Of a stretch of 64,000 bases of DNA, positions 60,340 through 61,817 are shown piece by piece. The translations under genes and the position numbers were made by a program. The notes beneath the pieces were generated by a model, which was not told where the DNA came from, did not search any database, and saw only the letters and a program-made list of their open reading frames with translations. Numbering within the stretch: the stretch's first letter is position 1; every line of letters starts with the position of its first letter. This DNA comes from Diadema setosum (taxonomy: Eukaryota > Echinodermata > Echinoidea > Diadematoida > Diadematidae), in the NCBI GenBank assembly GCA_033980235.1, contig CM067075.1:19976844-20040843 (forward strand), written 5' to 3'.

Positions 60340-61649
60340 CTCTCTCTCTCTCTTCTACTTTCTCTCCCCCTCCAGTTCCATGTCAAGCTGGTACCTACTC
60401 AGTGACGGGTTTTGCACCCTGCTTCATGTGCAAGAAGGGCTGGTATCAGCCAATCACAGGCCAGTCTGAATGCAGGGCGTGTCCTGATGGCATGACGACA
60501 CCTCACCTGGGCGCCGTGTCGCCTGACACCTGTAGAGGTAAGTACTAAAAGCCTTGATGTGTTGGGAAGAACAAAGAAAACACCACCACCACCATCATCA
60601 TCGTCGACAACAACAACAGCAACGAACGCAAACGAATAGACAAACAAGCAAAACAAATGAAATAATCCAAAGCGTTTACAATTATGCCATGAGAAACATT
60701 ACATTGGTTATGAAGACGTTAAAATGGCAGACAATGAACATGTAAAATAATAGTTGAAACATTATGAATGAACCAAGGTGCTATGGCTACAGTACGCTAT
60801 GTTCGTCTTGGATCAGTACGTGGATGGTCTCTTTTTTATGGCTAGAGTTGGATATCGATTCAGTATGTATAGTATGTTAATTATGTTTTACATGTTTATG
60901 GCCAACATATGCAATCATGTTACCTGGTATTCTATTTGAATCTTACAGATTGAGATCAAAAGCTCTTATTTATATTTTTTTTTGCCGAATTGTTTATCTT
61001 GGAATGACTGTTTACTTCCGTGAAGATCAGTTCAGCAATGAATGGTCATACGTAATAGTTCGCTCATACTTTCGCAATTTAGAATGGCAAGTGTAATTTC
61101 CATTATGCACGGTCATGGATGACTTTGTATGTTTTATTAAACTCGTGAACTATGTAACTTATAACAGTAAGTAGTTCATCTCTTTTTCATTGTGGAGAAC
61201 AGTTTCCTTCGTAACCTTTACTTGGGCAAGGTTTTTGTTTTCATCAGGTACTCCAAAGGCCCGAGAACAACTGAAGCAAAGTATTTGTTCTACGTTGTAT
61301 AAACGCGCTCCGTACAAAAGACTTTTGTCATACCCCCTTCCCCGTGTTGAGGTCTTGTTCTGAGCATAAATAGCAACGCAAAGCTCGTTTTGATCTACGG
61401 TTACTTGATCTTAGTGTTATATTCGCGATTTTTCTTTCTTCCTTCCCATTAATTGATCTTGAGGTTTGTTTTTTTCTCTCTCATTGTGGTGTCACCTTCT
61501 GAGCTAACCTATACGATCTCCGTGCTCAGCACACCATCAATGTGGTATAATATGCAGATTAACCTAACTAAGTAAATTAGCTCAACCGATGGTCTATTTT
61601 AATACTTACAATACTAATACATAACCTGTCCTGTATCCCAGAACCTTGA
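8086..61649 (+). CDS. Secreted CCP/HYR/GCC2-GCC3 mosaic protein, 33 exons (gene-level entry)
   Basis: This is the whole-gene span; exons are listed separately. The joined exons give 1,930 codons: signal peptide (1-18), seven HYR domains, sixteen CCP domains, a two-exon module with RRKR at residues 1718-1721 (residues 1654-1821), two GCC2/GCC3 repeats (1821-1929), then TGA. Almost every domain boundary is a phase-1 intron, the pattern expected of shuffled extracellular modules. CCP and HYR modules bind proteins or carbohydrates in complement, adhesion and matrix proteins, and their combination with GCC2/GCC3 repeats recalls SVEP1/polydom. A role in adhesion or humoral recognition is inference. 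No transmembrane segment is seen after the signal peptide, so secretion is likely. Introns hold most of the mobile elements listed here. Weakest points: the link of exon 1 to exon 2 across 11.4 kb, the HYR3 joint, and the 3' end. It could also be two genes read as one. Confidence 0.7.
8172..9160. mobile_element. 989-bp TA-flanked inverted-repeat transposon (Tc1/mariner-like MITE)
   Basis: The ends CACTCAGCAAAAAA and TTTTTTGCTGAGTG are reverse complements and are flanked by TA on both sides, the target duplication of the Tc1/mariner group. Complementarity extends inwards (AAGTAAACACTTTTTC against its mirror near 9130, and further in). There is no transposase frame, so it is non-autonomous. It sits 31 bp after the exon 1 donor. 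Confidence 0.8.
9202..9242. repeat. (TG)n microsatellite
   Basis: About 40 bp of GT repeats with one CG interruption. Confidence 0.9.
9331..9570. repeat. Inverted array of ~20-bp 'gagtcatacagccca' units
   Basis: Units close to GAGTCATACAGCCCA repeat in the left half; the right half carries their reverse complements (TGGGCTGTATGACT). The outer parts also match (ACGAGTTCGAC against GTCGAACTCGT). The region would fold into a long imperfect hairpin. Confidence 0.65.
9985..12130. repeat. GC-homopolymer composite tandem repeat
   Basis: Diverged units of roughly 110-300 bp recur. Each has a core near TGCACCAGATCGCTGAATTT, a stretch like AACGCAAAAGCTCC, then a pyrimidine block such as CCCCCTCCCACACCCTCCCC. 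Three longer, closer units start near 11336, 11562 and 11841 (GTGGGACTGTTTCA...). GGCGTAGCC near the left edge and GGCTACGCC near the right edge, each beside a long G run, are mirror images. No credible coding frame despite many open frames through the poly-C runs. Confidence 0.7.
12338..13030. mobile_element. 693-bp MITE, TGTGACC termini, complete copy
   Basis: It starts TGTGACCCTGCACCTCAAAA and ends with the near reverse complement, TTTTGAGGTGCACGGTCACA, flanked by TATA on both sides. There is no open frame of note. A second, highly similar copy starts at 63316 and runs off the window end. Confidence 0.85.
13050..13352 (+). mobile_element. Probable LINE 3' UTR remnant with (AATTG)n tail
   Basis: An AT-rich stretch ends in AATAAA followed by ATTGAATTGAATTGG, the microsatellite-type tail seen in CR1/L2-like elements. 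No coding part remains. The left limit is a guess. Confidence 0.4.
13353..14007. other. Intron 1 stretch, nothing recognised
   Basis: AT-rich DNA between the LINE tail remnant and the 3' end of the minus-strand LINE. I see no exon-like motif on either strand. Confidence 0.45.
14008..18480 (-). mobile_element. Near-complete CR1/L2/Jockey-group LINE in intron 1
   Basis: On the minus strand a 1,006-codon EN-RT frame (separate entry) is followed by a 3' UTR of about 1.2 kb. The element ends in GGGGCTACCCTGTTGAAAA, then AATAAATAAATAAA, the short-microsatellite tail usual for CR1/L2-type elements instead of poly-A. Its 5' limit is unclear but cannot pass about 18484, where the intragenic duplication begins. 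I did not identify an ORF1; a short frame at 18098-18292 upstream of the EN-RT start could be its end or part of the same protein. It lies antisense to the host gene. Confidence 0.85.
15243..18263 (-). CDS. LINE endonuclease-reverse transcriptase (1,006 aa)
   Basis: The frame is uninterrupted. Residues about 70-285 form an APE-type endonuclease: SETHL at 101-105 with the catalytic Glu, RRGGGVAVYV near 128-137, GDFNYD at 206-211 and LSDHK at 269-273. Residues about 500-860 form the reverse transcriptase: NNYRPIS at 570-576, QQSGFRKGYST near 606-616, FLDIRKAFDSVDH at 641-653, SGVPQGSILGP at 698-708 and the catalytic YADD at 730-733, followed by KYLGVWLD. Together they nick target DNA and copy the element RNA. 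The intact catalytic set suggests recent activity. The start codon chosen is the first Met of this frame; the true start may lie upstream if the frame is linked to the short ORF ending near 18098. Confidence 0.93.
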   Translation of the reverse strand: MPFCPRLQASPERGETNKSFRSSTIRGHRSSDQNEETTVCNHLQGDDDNELTEHLTDASFSVNIHCRGLKLAHVNICSLFPKCDHIREKFVNNPFDVLSFSETHLDNTIIDAEIQFEGFSVERRDRNRRGGGVAVYVSNAIAYKRKCDFEHPDIECLWIELKITNMKPILIGTYYRPPKSDTRYHECIVDSIAQATHTGLECYILGDFNYDMFTKRESRIVKQLCNQYNLHQVIEQATRVTENSSTLIDLVLTNRPANVCEKNVVTHGLSDHKLIYVVCKHYRPKLPPRIVHTRAFKRLNVDAFCKALLDARMDTVVKQGDLEEGWKVLRNTFTEICDTHAPFISLRVRGLKTPWVTPEFIDLSRERDYLRARAERTNDSLAWRHFRSCRNHVNNLRTTLKKEYCQYQIVSNKNNPTQLWKVLKSLSPTSTYSVPSSISRNGCCETDLLKVADAFNRYFVSIGSELVAKFSSAETRVVHGDNHHSVIPGNFAFVNVDESFVMKELQSIRTDKSTGLDGISARLLKLAAPLVSKPLTDLFNRSLGSGVIPQEWKLATVTPIHKGGDKDSVNNYRPISIIPTIMKVLEKAVHTQLHDYLADLDLLTPQQSGFRKGYSTNTVLIYVSDYVFRNMDSGKLTGLVFLDIRKAFDSVDHGLLLHKLRTYGIGDNAISWFKSYLIGRKQSTMIQGKTSDTLALKSGVPQGSILGPLLFTLFVNDLPSVVKHSKIVLYADDTAIMYSASSPKELETVLNDDLRRVESWLNSNRLTLNTEKTKFLLVGTPQRVNGIKEKIDIQIESVSIEHVKTVKYLGVWLDQHLTWNEHVAQVSAKIASRLALLRRVRKYLTVESAKLLANALILPYYDYCSSVWTNSSQRIKDILIKQHKQTARIVLQTNTRTSTNEMFTRLKWIDMEKRWKFQKGKLMFDILNDSAPVYLQSMFSAAMSVHRYSTRNAQSRGLVVPKVKTESGRKAFSFEGAILWNSFPSEVRNAQTKQTFCTQFLKSRQY
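19027..19395. mobile_element. Foldback MITE with TTAA ends
   Basis: The 369-bp element begins TTAAAGGGGATGGCTAG and ends CTAGCCATCCCCTTTAA. Arms of about 150 bp are almost fully complementary (for example GAATGGTCTCATATTCA against TGAATATGAGACCATTC). The TTAA ends suggest a piggyBac-like TTAA target. The paralogous site near 28380-28390 in copy 2 is empty. Confidence 0.88.
19529..19658 (+). CDS. Exon 2: HYR1, N-terminal half
   Basis: Residues 19-62. It opens DRNPPTF with a CP pair and continues to VVRWTDPRAEDDRGTPTV, the classic first half of a HYR domain. It enters in phase 1 and leaves in phase 2. The donor is AG|GCAAGT, a GC donor; no GT alternative keeps the frame. Confidence 0.85.
20010..20128 (+). 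CDS. Exon 3: HYR1, C-terminal half
   Basis: Residues 62-102: SSFQVGNHVITYRASDPAGN, then ADCQVTFRVA, the canonical HYR ending (VTYxAxDxxGN...C.F.V). A strong poly-T acceptor precedes it and GTAAGA follows. It differs from exon 7 at only two of 119 bases. Confidence 0.9.
20233..20390. repeat. (ATT)n microsatellite, copy 1
   Basis: An ATT-rich trinucleotide tract in the intron after exon 3. The matching tract in copy 2 is at 29050-29262. Confidence 0.9.
20785..20985. mobile_element. Foldback insert with TTAGGG-like core
   Basis: The arms AGGGCACTACCCCCGAGGGC and GTAATTGCCCAGGGGGTAAG are complementary around a core of degenerate TTAGGG/TTAGGTT units (about 20829-20940). Copy 2 lacks the whole block at the equivalent site near 29660, so it is an insertion. 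Confidence 0.75.
21560..24575 (-). mobile_element. 5'-truncated LINE inserted in copy 1
   Basis: On the minus strand the element ends in AATAAAG...TTGACTTG followed by a poly-A tail (poly-T at about 21561-21573 on the plus strand). Its 5' end falls inside the endonuclease domain, just before a TDHYPI motif at about 24530. The paralogous copy 2 runs straight through (near 30250), showing the pre-insertion state. Confidence 0.88.
22488..24560 (-). pseudogene. Broken LINE reverse transcriptase
   Basis: Reading on the minus strand through several frame breaks, I see: TDHYPIMTHF (end of endonuclease), an EN-RT linker, KVIPLFKKGDKSEVSNYRPI and NSQFGFREKLNTTHAL (23454-23813), DFSKAFDTVDHDILLYKL and GVPQGS (23190-23393), an out-of-frame FADDTSVFF (about 23080-23110), and the C-terminal LQKKALRVISY...LLKIKDLYLF (22488-22802). 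Stops and shifts between blocks make it non-functional. Confidence 0.85.
25809..25997 (+). CDS. Exon 4: CCP1 (sushi)
   Basis: Residues 102-165, phase 1 to 1. CPRLSSPNNGVVSC, then CTYQC, RQC and YWGGTSPSC give six cysteines and the conserved Trp. It is paralogous to exon 8 in copy 2, lacking the two extra codons that exon 8 carries before GYWGG. Confidence 0.9.
26895..27080 (+). CDS. Exon 5: CCP2 (sushi)
   Basis: Residues 165-227. It reads RCSSLSAPTHGSMTC, CTFSC, STC and SWSNSGTAVSC, with donor G|GTGAGT. The acceptor ATCTTAAG is weak, but it is the only one that preserves both phase and the first Cys. The exon lies in the unique spacer between the two duplication copies. Confidence 0.82.
27081..27854. 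other. Intron, no exon-like motif
   Basis: AT-rich intronic DNA between CCP2 and duplication copy 2, with a short ATAATCATCATGATGATAAT-type simple tract near 27778-27825. No domain motif seen. Confidence 0.5.
28523..28652 (+). CDS. Exon 6: HYR2, N-terminal half
   Basis: Residues 227-270. It starts DVNPPTF and ends AEDNTGTPTV, closer to the HYR consensus than exon 2. It has the same 130-nt length and the same non-canonical donor AG|GCAAGT as exon 2. Confidence 0.86.
28816..28934 (+). CDS. Exon 7: HYR2, C-terminal half
   Basis: Residues 270-310. Differences from exon 3 are one silent change at the splice-junction Arg codon and one Arg-to-Gln change (YRAS to YQAS). Acceptor TTTTTCAG, donor C|GTAAGA. 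Confidence 0.9.
29050..29262. repeat. (ATT)n/(ATC)n microsatellite, copy 2
   Basis: A trinucleotide tract mixing ATT, ACT and ATC units, at the position corresponding to the tract at 20233-20390. Confidence 0.9.
30770..30860. repeat. Poly-C ... poly-G low-complexity block
   Basis: A run of C followed about 70 bp later by a run of G, with A/C-rich sequence between. The two runs could pair. Confidence 0.6.
31304..31376 (-). tRNA. tRNA-Ala(AGC)-like sequence, probably a pseudogene
   Basis: On the minus strand: A-box TAGCTCAGTCGGTAGAGC with a perfect four-pair D stem; anticodon loop CTAGCAA (anticodon AGC) on a stem with four of five pairs; a five-base variable loop; B-box GGTTCGAATCC with a perfect five-pair T stem. 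The acceptor stem pairs at only five of seven positions, the two outermost being mismatched. A TTTT run follows a few bases downstream, as for Pol III termination. It lies in a block absent from duplication copy 1, so it arrived after the duplication or was lost from copy 1. It may be a tRNA-derived SINE head. Confidence 0.6.
31601..31795 (+). CDS. Exon 8: CCP3 (sushi)
   Basis: Residues 310-375. It reads CPRLSSPNNGAVSC, CTYQC and YWGGTSPSC. Relative to exon 4 there is a two-codon insertion (Ser-Gly) before GRSDGYW, and replacements Met/Ile, Val/Ala, Tyr/Phe, Ala/Ile, Asn/Ser and Ala/Val, alongside about six silent changes. Confidence 0.9.
32436..33190 (+). mobile_element. Intron with probable LINE 3' tail ending in (CAAT)n
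   Basis: The last 290 bp or so (about 32900-33190) read like a retroelement 3' UTR: AT-rich, AAATAAAGGAGAGTCCTATG, then CAATCAATCAATCAGTCAGT. The 5' part of the interval shows nothing recognisable. Confidence 0.35.
33291..33482 (+). CDS. Exon 9: CCP4 (sushi)
   Basis: Residues 375-439. It reads QCPSVS, CRLGC, YELIGNSELTC and TWAQDIPSC; donor C|GTACGA. It is not closely similar to CCP2, so it is not the missing partner of exon 5 in duplication copy 2. Confidence 0.88.
33928..34499. mobile_element. 572-bp MITE with TTAAAGGACAAG ends
   Basis: It begins TTAAAGGACAAGTTCACC and ends with the exact reverse complement. Complementary arms extend for more than 100 bp (CCTTATGGTAATGAAGG, TCTACTAATATTGC, TTTCCTCAAACTTTCA against their mirrors). 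TTAA edges as at 19027-19395, but the internal sequence differs. Confidence 0.85.
34643..34837 (+). CDS. Exon 10: CCP5 (sushi)
   Basis: Residues 439-504. It reads QCTKLSESTGL, a second Cys in SPECPEG, CQYTC, LTC and TWAGEVPTC; donor G|GTGGGT. Confidence 0.88.
34838..35696. other. Intron, nothing recognised
   Basis: AT-rich intronic DNA. Its open frames carry no extracellular-domain motif. Confidence 0.5.
35697..35790 (+). repeat. Direct repeat, left copy
   Basis: From TATAACAATGCCATATTTCG to TTCACCTAAT. It is near-identical to 36711-36824, which carries about 20 additional bases near its middle. Confidence 0.85.
35871..36021. repeat. Near-perfect 151-bp palindrome
   Basis: Arms of about 68 bp with only two mismatches flank a 13-bp loop (ACTTGATCCGCGC). 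Core arm motifs are TAGACGCGCGGACGTTC and TGAGCGTGCGCAGTA with their mirrors. It lies between two direct repeats. It looks like a young foldback element or hairpin-forming insertion. Confidence 0.9.
36711..36824 (+). repeat. Direct repeat, right copy
   Basis: From TATAATAATGCCATATTTCG to TTCACCTAAT; partner of 35697-35790. The roughly 920 bp between them holds the palindrome and a GC-rich block near 36020-36120. Confidence 0.85.
37017..37223 (+). CDS. Exon 11: CCP6 (sushi)
   Basis: Residues 504-573. It reads SCEVSELPVPEHAELRGC, CTMAC, MRC and VWSGALLTC. One of the longer CCP exons (207 nt), with an acidic DDGDNDETG insert before the conserved Trp. Acceptor TTTTCTAG. Confidence 0.88.
37224..37780. 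other. Intron, nothing recognised
   Basis: No repeat structure or exon motif seen. Confidence 0.5.
37781..37987 (+). CDS. Exon 12: CCP7 (sushi)
   Basis: Residues 573-642. It reads DCPAPLSPANGIVEGC, CSFGC, RSC and EWDGEPVMC; donor G|GTACCT. Confidence 0.9.
38534..38580. repeat. (CAAA)n microsatellite
   Basis: About 47 bp of CAAA repeats in the intron between CCP7 and HYR3. Poly-G (38495-38508) and poly-C (38765-38785) runs flank it at a distance. Confidence 0.9.
38881..38984 (+). CDS. Exon 13: HYR3, N-terminal part
   Basis: Residues 642-676. It reads DVTPPLLECPRDRKYW, then IPWDEWEPLM, followed by ATG|GTAACT. It leaves in phase 0, unlike the phase-2 splits of HYR1, HYR2 and HYR4, and about ten residues earlier in the domain. 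Confidence 0.72.
38985..39977. other. Intron with poly-T/poly-G block
   Basis: A T run turning directly into a G run lies at about 39431-39470. Otherwise no recognisable element or exon. Confidence 0.5.
39978..40146 (+). CDS. Exon 14: HYR3, C-terminal part
   Basis: Residues 677-733. It begins ATDLGAPLV, completing the P..ATD motif begun in exon 13, and continues EEGAHTVVYRAIDGSGNVAT, then CSFTIRIG. Acceptor CCCGACAG in phase 0, donor G|GTCAGC in phase 1. Confidence 0.78.
40330..40618 (+). mobile_element. Probable LINE/SINE 3' tail ending in (AAATG)n
   Basis: It contains GGGACCTGCGGCTCTATATA, an AT-rich 3' UTR-like stretch, AATAAA and the pentamer tail AAATGAAATGAAATGAAA. No coding part. The left limit is approximate. 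Confidence 0.45.
40856..41065 (+). CDS. Exon 15: CCP8 (sushi)
   Basis: Residues 733-803. It reads RCPPWQAPSNVNVFGSC, CLATC, KSC and FWYGPDIAC; donor A|GTAAAT. Confidence 0.88.
41275..41470 (+). mobile_element. Probable LINE 3' tail ending in (AATCA)n
   Basis: An AT-rich tract followed by AATAAATCAAATCAAATCAA. Similar tails in reverse complement occur at 42781-42806 and 61980-62012. Confidence 0.45.
42247..42432 (+). CDS. Exon 16: CCP9 (sushi)
   Basis: Residues 803-865. It reads RCPLPSAINGFSSDC, CKFQC, RSC and FSGQDFQC. The conserved Trp before the last Cys is replaced by Phe (FTFSG). Acceptor TTCTACAG. Confidence 0.87.
42433..43456. other. Intron, only a short (TTTGA)n tract
   Basis: TTTGATTTGATTTGATTTGA at about 42781-42806 is probably the reversed tail of a retroelement. 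No exon-like motif. Confidence 0.5.
43457..43654 (+). CDS. Exon 17: CCP10 (sushi)
   Basis: Residues 865-931. It reads TCQAGFDIDHGSTTPTEC, CSFSC, LLC and VWNELVTPYC; acceptor CTCCCCAG, donor G|GTAATC. Confidence 0.9.
43655..44516. other. Intron, nothing recognised
   Basis: An open frame runs from 44301 across the next acceptor, but in a different frame from HYR4 and without domain motifs. Confidence 0.45.
44517..44652 (+). CDS. Exon 18: HYR4, N-terminal half
   Basis: Residues 931-976. It reads DIQAPSFDMECPHVINV, then GYTEPVARDNSGLNITTR. Phase 1 to 2, split at the same point as HYR1 and HYR2 but with an ordinary GT donor (CG|GTAATC). Confidence 0.86.
45279..45400 (+). CDS. Exon 19: HYR4, C-terminal half
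   Basis: Residues 976-1017. It reads EGVTTITYEATDPSGLSS, then RCDVRINV, ending G|GTTCGT. The GN of the usual D..GN motif is GL here. Confidence 0.86.
45779..45824. repeat. (CA)n-(CG)n alternating purine-pyrimidine tract
   Basis: ACACAC turning into GCGCGC, a sequence able to adopt Z-DNA. Confidence 0.85.
45859..46010. mobile_element. Foldback MITE, GGGGGCATTT / TGTCGGACAA family, second copy
   Basis: Begins AGGGGGGCATTTCATGAAGG and ends with the exact reverse complement. It contains AACTTGTCGGATAAAATATC-type palindromes, as at 3450-3587. Confidence 0.85.
46265..46453 (+). CDS. Exon 20: CCP11 (sushi)
   Basis: Residues 1017-1080. It reads RCPSLHSPIHGSMDGC, CKFSC, VSC and IWDSALPMC. The acceptor is CCAG at 46264; the TTTAG a few bases later would break phase and lose residues. 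Confidence 0.88.
46918..47103 (+). CDS. Exon 21: CCP12 (sushi)
   Basis: Residues 1080-1142. It reads MCPQLVVHAPASLSGC, CAFSC, VLC and TWTSEDIKC; a strong pyrimidine acceptor and C|GTAAGT donor. Confidence 0.9.
47104..47794. other. Intron, nothing recognised
   Basis: AT-rich, with a short duplicated TAGAATTATAGAATTATAGA near 47500-47520. Confidence 0.45.
47795..47995 (+). CDS. Exon 22: CCP13 (sushi)
   Basis: Residues 1142-1209. It reads ACPPLIETYDV, PSTC, CHLNC, VTC and TWSRDVAEATC; donor G|GTTAGT. Confidence 0.88.
48165..48246. repeat. 'CGTTATAACG' dispersed repeat, copy A
   Basis: Contains TTCGGTTATAACGAGAGAAA, ACTGCCAGTCCCGAGG, CGTTATAAAG and GTGCACTGTA. Related blocks are at 52826-52916 and 56478-56622. 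Confidence 0.6.
48247..49043. other. Intron, nothing recognised but (TTTG)n
   Basis: A (GTTT)n run at about 48993-49020 lies just before the HYR5 acceptor. No other structure seen. Confidence 0.45.
49044..49283 (+). CDS. Exon 23: HYR5, unsplit
   Basis: Residues 1209-1289. It reads DIAPPTFTNCPERVVMY, then VSWTVAAEDNSETQPTVTC, GQHHVSCTAIDERHNDN and QCLFEVDV. A whole HYR domain in one phase-1 exon, with two additional cysteines (VTC, VSC) beyond the usual pair. Confidence 0.88.
49715..49903 (+). CDS. Exon 24: CCP14 (sushi)
   Basis: Residues 1289-1352. It reads RCLALIPPQYGFIDGSC, CHVSC, VSC and YWKYVDKPVC. Confidence 0.88.
50156..50404. mobile_element. 249-bp hairpin MITE
   Basis: Perfect terminal inverted repeats of about 33 bp: starts CTGCCCTACTTTGGCAAAAG and ends with its exact reverse complement. 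No coding capacity. Confidence 0.85.
50700..50909 (+). CDS. Exon 25: CCP15 (sushi)
   Basis: Residues 1352-1422. It reads GCSALSRPFAELQ, EYC, CTFSC, LTC and DWSDEFNLLSLEC. The acceptor, GAATTAG, has a poor pyrimidine tract, but no other AG fits the phase. Confidence 0.84.
51400..52210. other. CpG-rich intronic block
   Basis: Unlike the AT-rich introns around it, this interval has many CG dinucleotides (near 51455-51620 and 52060-52200). Nearby TACGCGCAATGC and GTTGCGCGTAGT are partly complementary. No exon motif within it. It could be a repeat remnant or a regulatory island. Confidence 0.4.
52468..52719 (+). CDS. Exon 26: HYR6, unsplit
   Basis: Residues 1422-1506. It reads DTEAPYITSCPTEPITA, then VQVTFDPPTAEDKVTTELRV, TCRYTFSDSANNSA and SCDFDVSV. 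One extra Cys (TTC) but no visible partner for it in this domain. Its frame is open upstream to an ATG at 52119. Confidence 0.88.
52826..52916. repeat. 'CGTTATAACG' dispersed repeat, copy B
   Basis: Contains GACGGGCAGTTTTCTTTCGT, AATTTCGTTATTACC, TCGTTATAACAGGAG and GTGCGCTGTA, collinear with copy A. Confidence 0.6.
53325..53640. repeat. Degenerate 'TTCGTTATTCCGAAG' array
   Basis: Units such as GGTTCGTTATTCCGAAGATT recur in direct orientation and then inverted (CTTCGGAATAACGAA). Single units also occur in the introns after exons 2 and 6 (19680-19730 and 28670-28730). Confidence 0.65.
53678..53923 (+). CDS. Exon 27: HYR7, unsplit
   Basis: Residues 1506-1588. It reads DEVTPEITYCPPGRNITT, then VFWEKPTYLDVPDIELQV, FC, LGDHQIVCYVVNPESQL and ECTTDISL. 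Two added cysteines (VFC, IVC) at positions like those of HYR5. The D..GN motif has decayed. It follows HYR6 directly, the only adjacent HYR pair. Confidence 0.86.
53924..54627. other. Intron, nothing recognised
   Basis: A/T-rich with short A and T runs; no motif. Confidence 0.45.
54628..54825 (+). CDS. Exon 28: CCP16 (sushi)
   Basis: Residues 1588-1654. It reads ECIPLQPPRNGFLAC, CSVLC, YVC and SWLPSNKVPDC. The last CCP; a proline/serine-rich PPPLSRSIP loop sits where other CCPs have GY. Confidence 0.87.
54863..55297. mobile_element. ~435-bp inverted-repeat element (hAT-like ends?)
   Basis: The ends AGGCTGCTTTCACATAGAAG and its reverse complement enclose TATTCGCTATTCG repeats on the left and CGAATACCCGAATAG on the right. 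The superfamily guess rests on the end sequence only; I see no clear target duplication. Confidence 0.75.
55700..56000 (-). mobile_element. Possible LINE C-terminal fragment
   Basis: The minus strand reads ARAGPYLGTSYLKLSII and ends FKPALKTHLFKTAF, resembling the last residues of many LINE reverse transcriptases. No catalytic motif nearby. Confidence 0.4.
56478..56622. repeat. 'CGTTATAACG' dispersed repeat, copy C (interrupted)
   Basis: GGGAGTTTTCTTTCGTTACA matches copies A and B, then about 65 unrelated bases, then GGTTGTAACGAAAATTCATC and a GCACTGTA end. Confidence 0.5.
56770..57354. mobile_element. ~585-bp MITE with GGCGGATCCAG ends
   Basis: It starts GGCGGATCCAG and ends CTGGATCCGCC, with GTAAAG and GC-rich blocks mirrored inside. 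Internal stretches (GTACCAACAGGCATTTTGG; CTAACCAACTGAGAAAAAAG) recur at 59571-60050. Confidence 0.8.
57390..57432. repeat. (TG)n microsatellite
   Basis: About 43 bp of GT repeats; a second run lies 60 bp downstream. Confidence 0.9.
57494..57538. repeat. (TG)n microsatellite
   Basis: About 45 bp of pure GT repeats. Confidence 0.9.
57755..58026 (+). CDS. Exon 29: module with furin-type site, part 1
   Basis: Residues 1654-1744. It has no CCP or HYR pattern. It reads GKRVASRLNLPLDVMYF, DGDCSNKDGLREAF, FAGLC, YDCTVDQVSISCGP, then SRRKRS (RRKR encoded at 57946-57957). It enters in phase 1 and leaves in phase 0 (ATT|GTGAGT), unlike neighbouring exons. I do not recognise a named domain. RRKR-Ser fits a proprotein-convertase cleavage site. 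Confidence 0.8.
58027..58628. other. Intron, nothing recognised
   Basis: AT-rich intronic DNA without repeat structure. Confidence 0.45.
58629..58857 (+). CDS. Exon 30: module with furin-type site, part 2
   Basis: Residues 1745-1821. VVGVNPNN follows the VINTATVSI end of exon 29, then a polar, probably helical stretch (KDITAHVQQRTEELFSQTG) and IECDYGYVADNDKHIC. Phase 0 in, phase 1 out. The cysteines at the end probably lead into the GCC2/GCC3 repeats. Confidence 0.8.
59297..59458 (+). CDS. Exon 31: GCC2/GCC3 (ephrin-receptor-like) repeat 1
   Basis: Residues 1821-1875. It reads ACPSGYFAQLKTNECALC, GRGFYQDEEGQTECKSC, PVGTTTAKQGASDISQC: six cysteines and the GxYQdexGqxxCxxCPxGTtT signature. 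The first of two intact, equal-length exons (162 nt). Confidence 0.92.
59571..60050. mobile_element. Fragment related to the 56770-57354 MITE
   Basis: Shares GTACCAACAGGGCATTTTGG, TTCACCGAGATAAGC, GTGCTTGCCAGCACATCC, AAGTGCCTAACCAACTGAG and GAACTGGCTTAT in the same order. The GGCGGATCCAG ends are missing. Confidence 0.65.
60303..60354. repeat. (CA)n-(CT)n microsatellite
   Basis: CA repeats turning into CT repeats. The pyrimidine part serves as the tract before the exon 32 acceptor. Confidence 0.9.
60376..60537 (+). CDS. Exon 32: GCC2/GCC3 repeat 2
   Basis: Residues 1875-1929. It reads PCQAGTYSVTGFAPCFMC, KKGWYQPITGQSECRAC, PDGMTTPHLGAVSPDTC. Six cysteines; acceptor CCTCCAG, donor G|GTAAGT. 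Confidence 0.92.
61642..61649 (+). CDS. Exon 33: terminal exon, stop at the first Cys position
   Basis: After acceptor TATCCCAG the frame reads Glu-Pro-TGA (stop at 61647-61649). In the two preceding repeats this third codon is the first conserved Cys (ACP, PCQ). So the protein appears to end here at residue 1930, unless this exon is skipped or read through. Confidence 0.6.
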
Positions 61650-61817
61650 GCAGCTGGTCACATATCACCCTCTGGCCTACAACCTTGCCAGCCGTGTCCG
61701 CGAGGTTTCTTCCAACCCAAGGCTAGGAAATGTAGCAGCTACACTACAACGCAGGCTGTAGGAGCGACCTCTTGCATAGAGTGTTACCCAGTTACTTCAC
61801 ACCTCAGTCTTGCTTAG
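61642..61817 (+). pseudogene. Degenerate third GCC2/GCC3 repeat
   Basis: Beyond the TGA the same frame continues AAGHISPSGLQPCQPC, PRGFFQPKARKCSSYTTTQA, VGATSCIEC and stops at TAG 61815-61817. The repeat signature is clear, but Cys1 is a stop, Cys5 is Tyr, and no donor follows the Cys6 region. It would serve as the terminal exon or 3' UTR. Confidence 0.75.

Noticed and set aside
8086..61649. Naming the gene SVEP1
   Set aside because: Only the CCP, HYR and GCC2/GCC3 content matches; VWA, EGF and pentraxin domains were not found, and the order differs.
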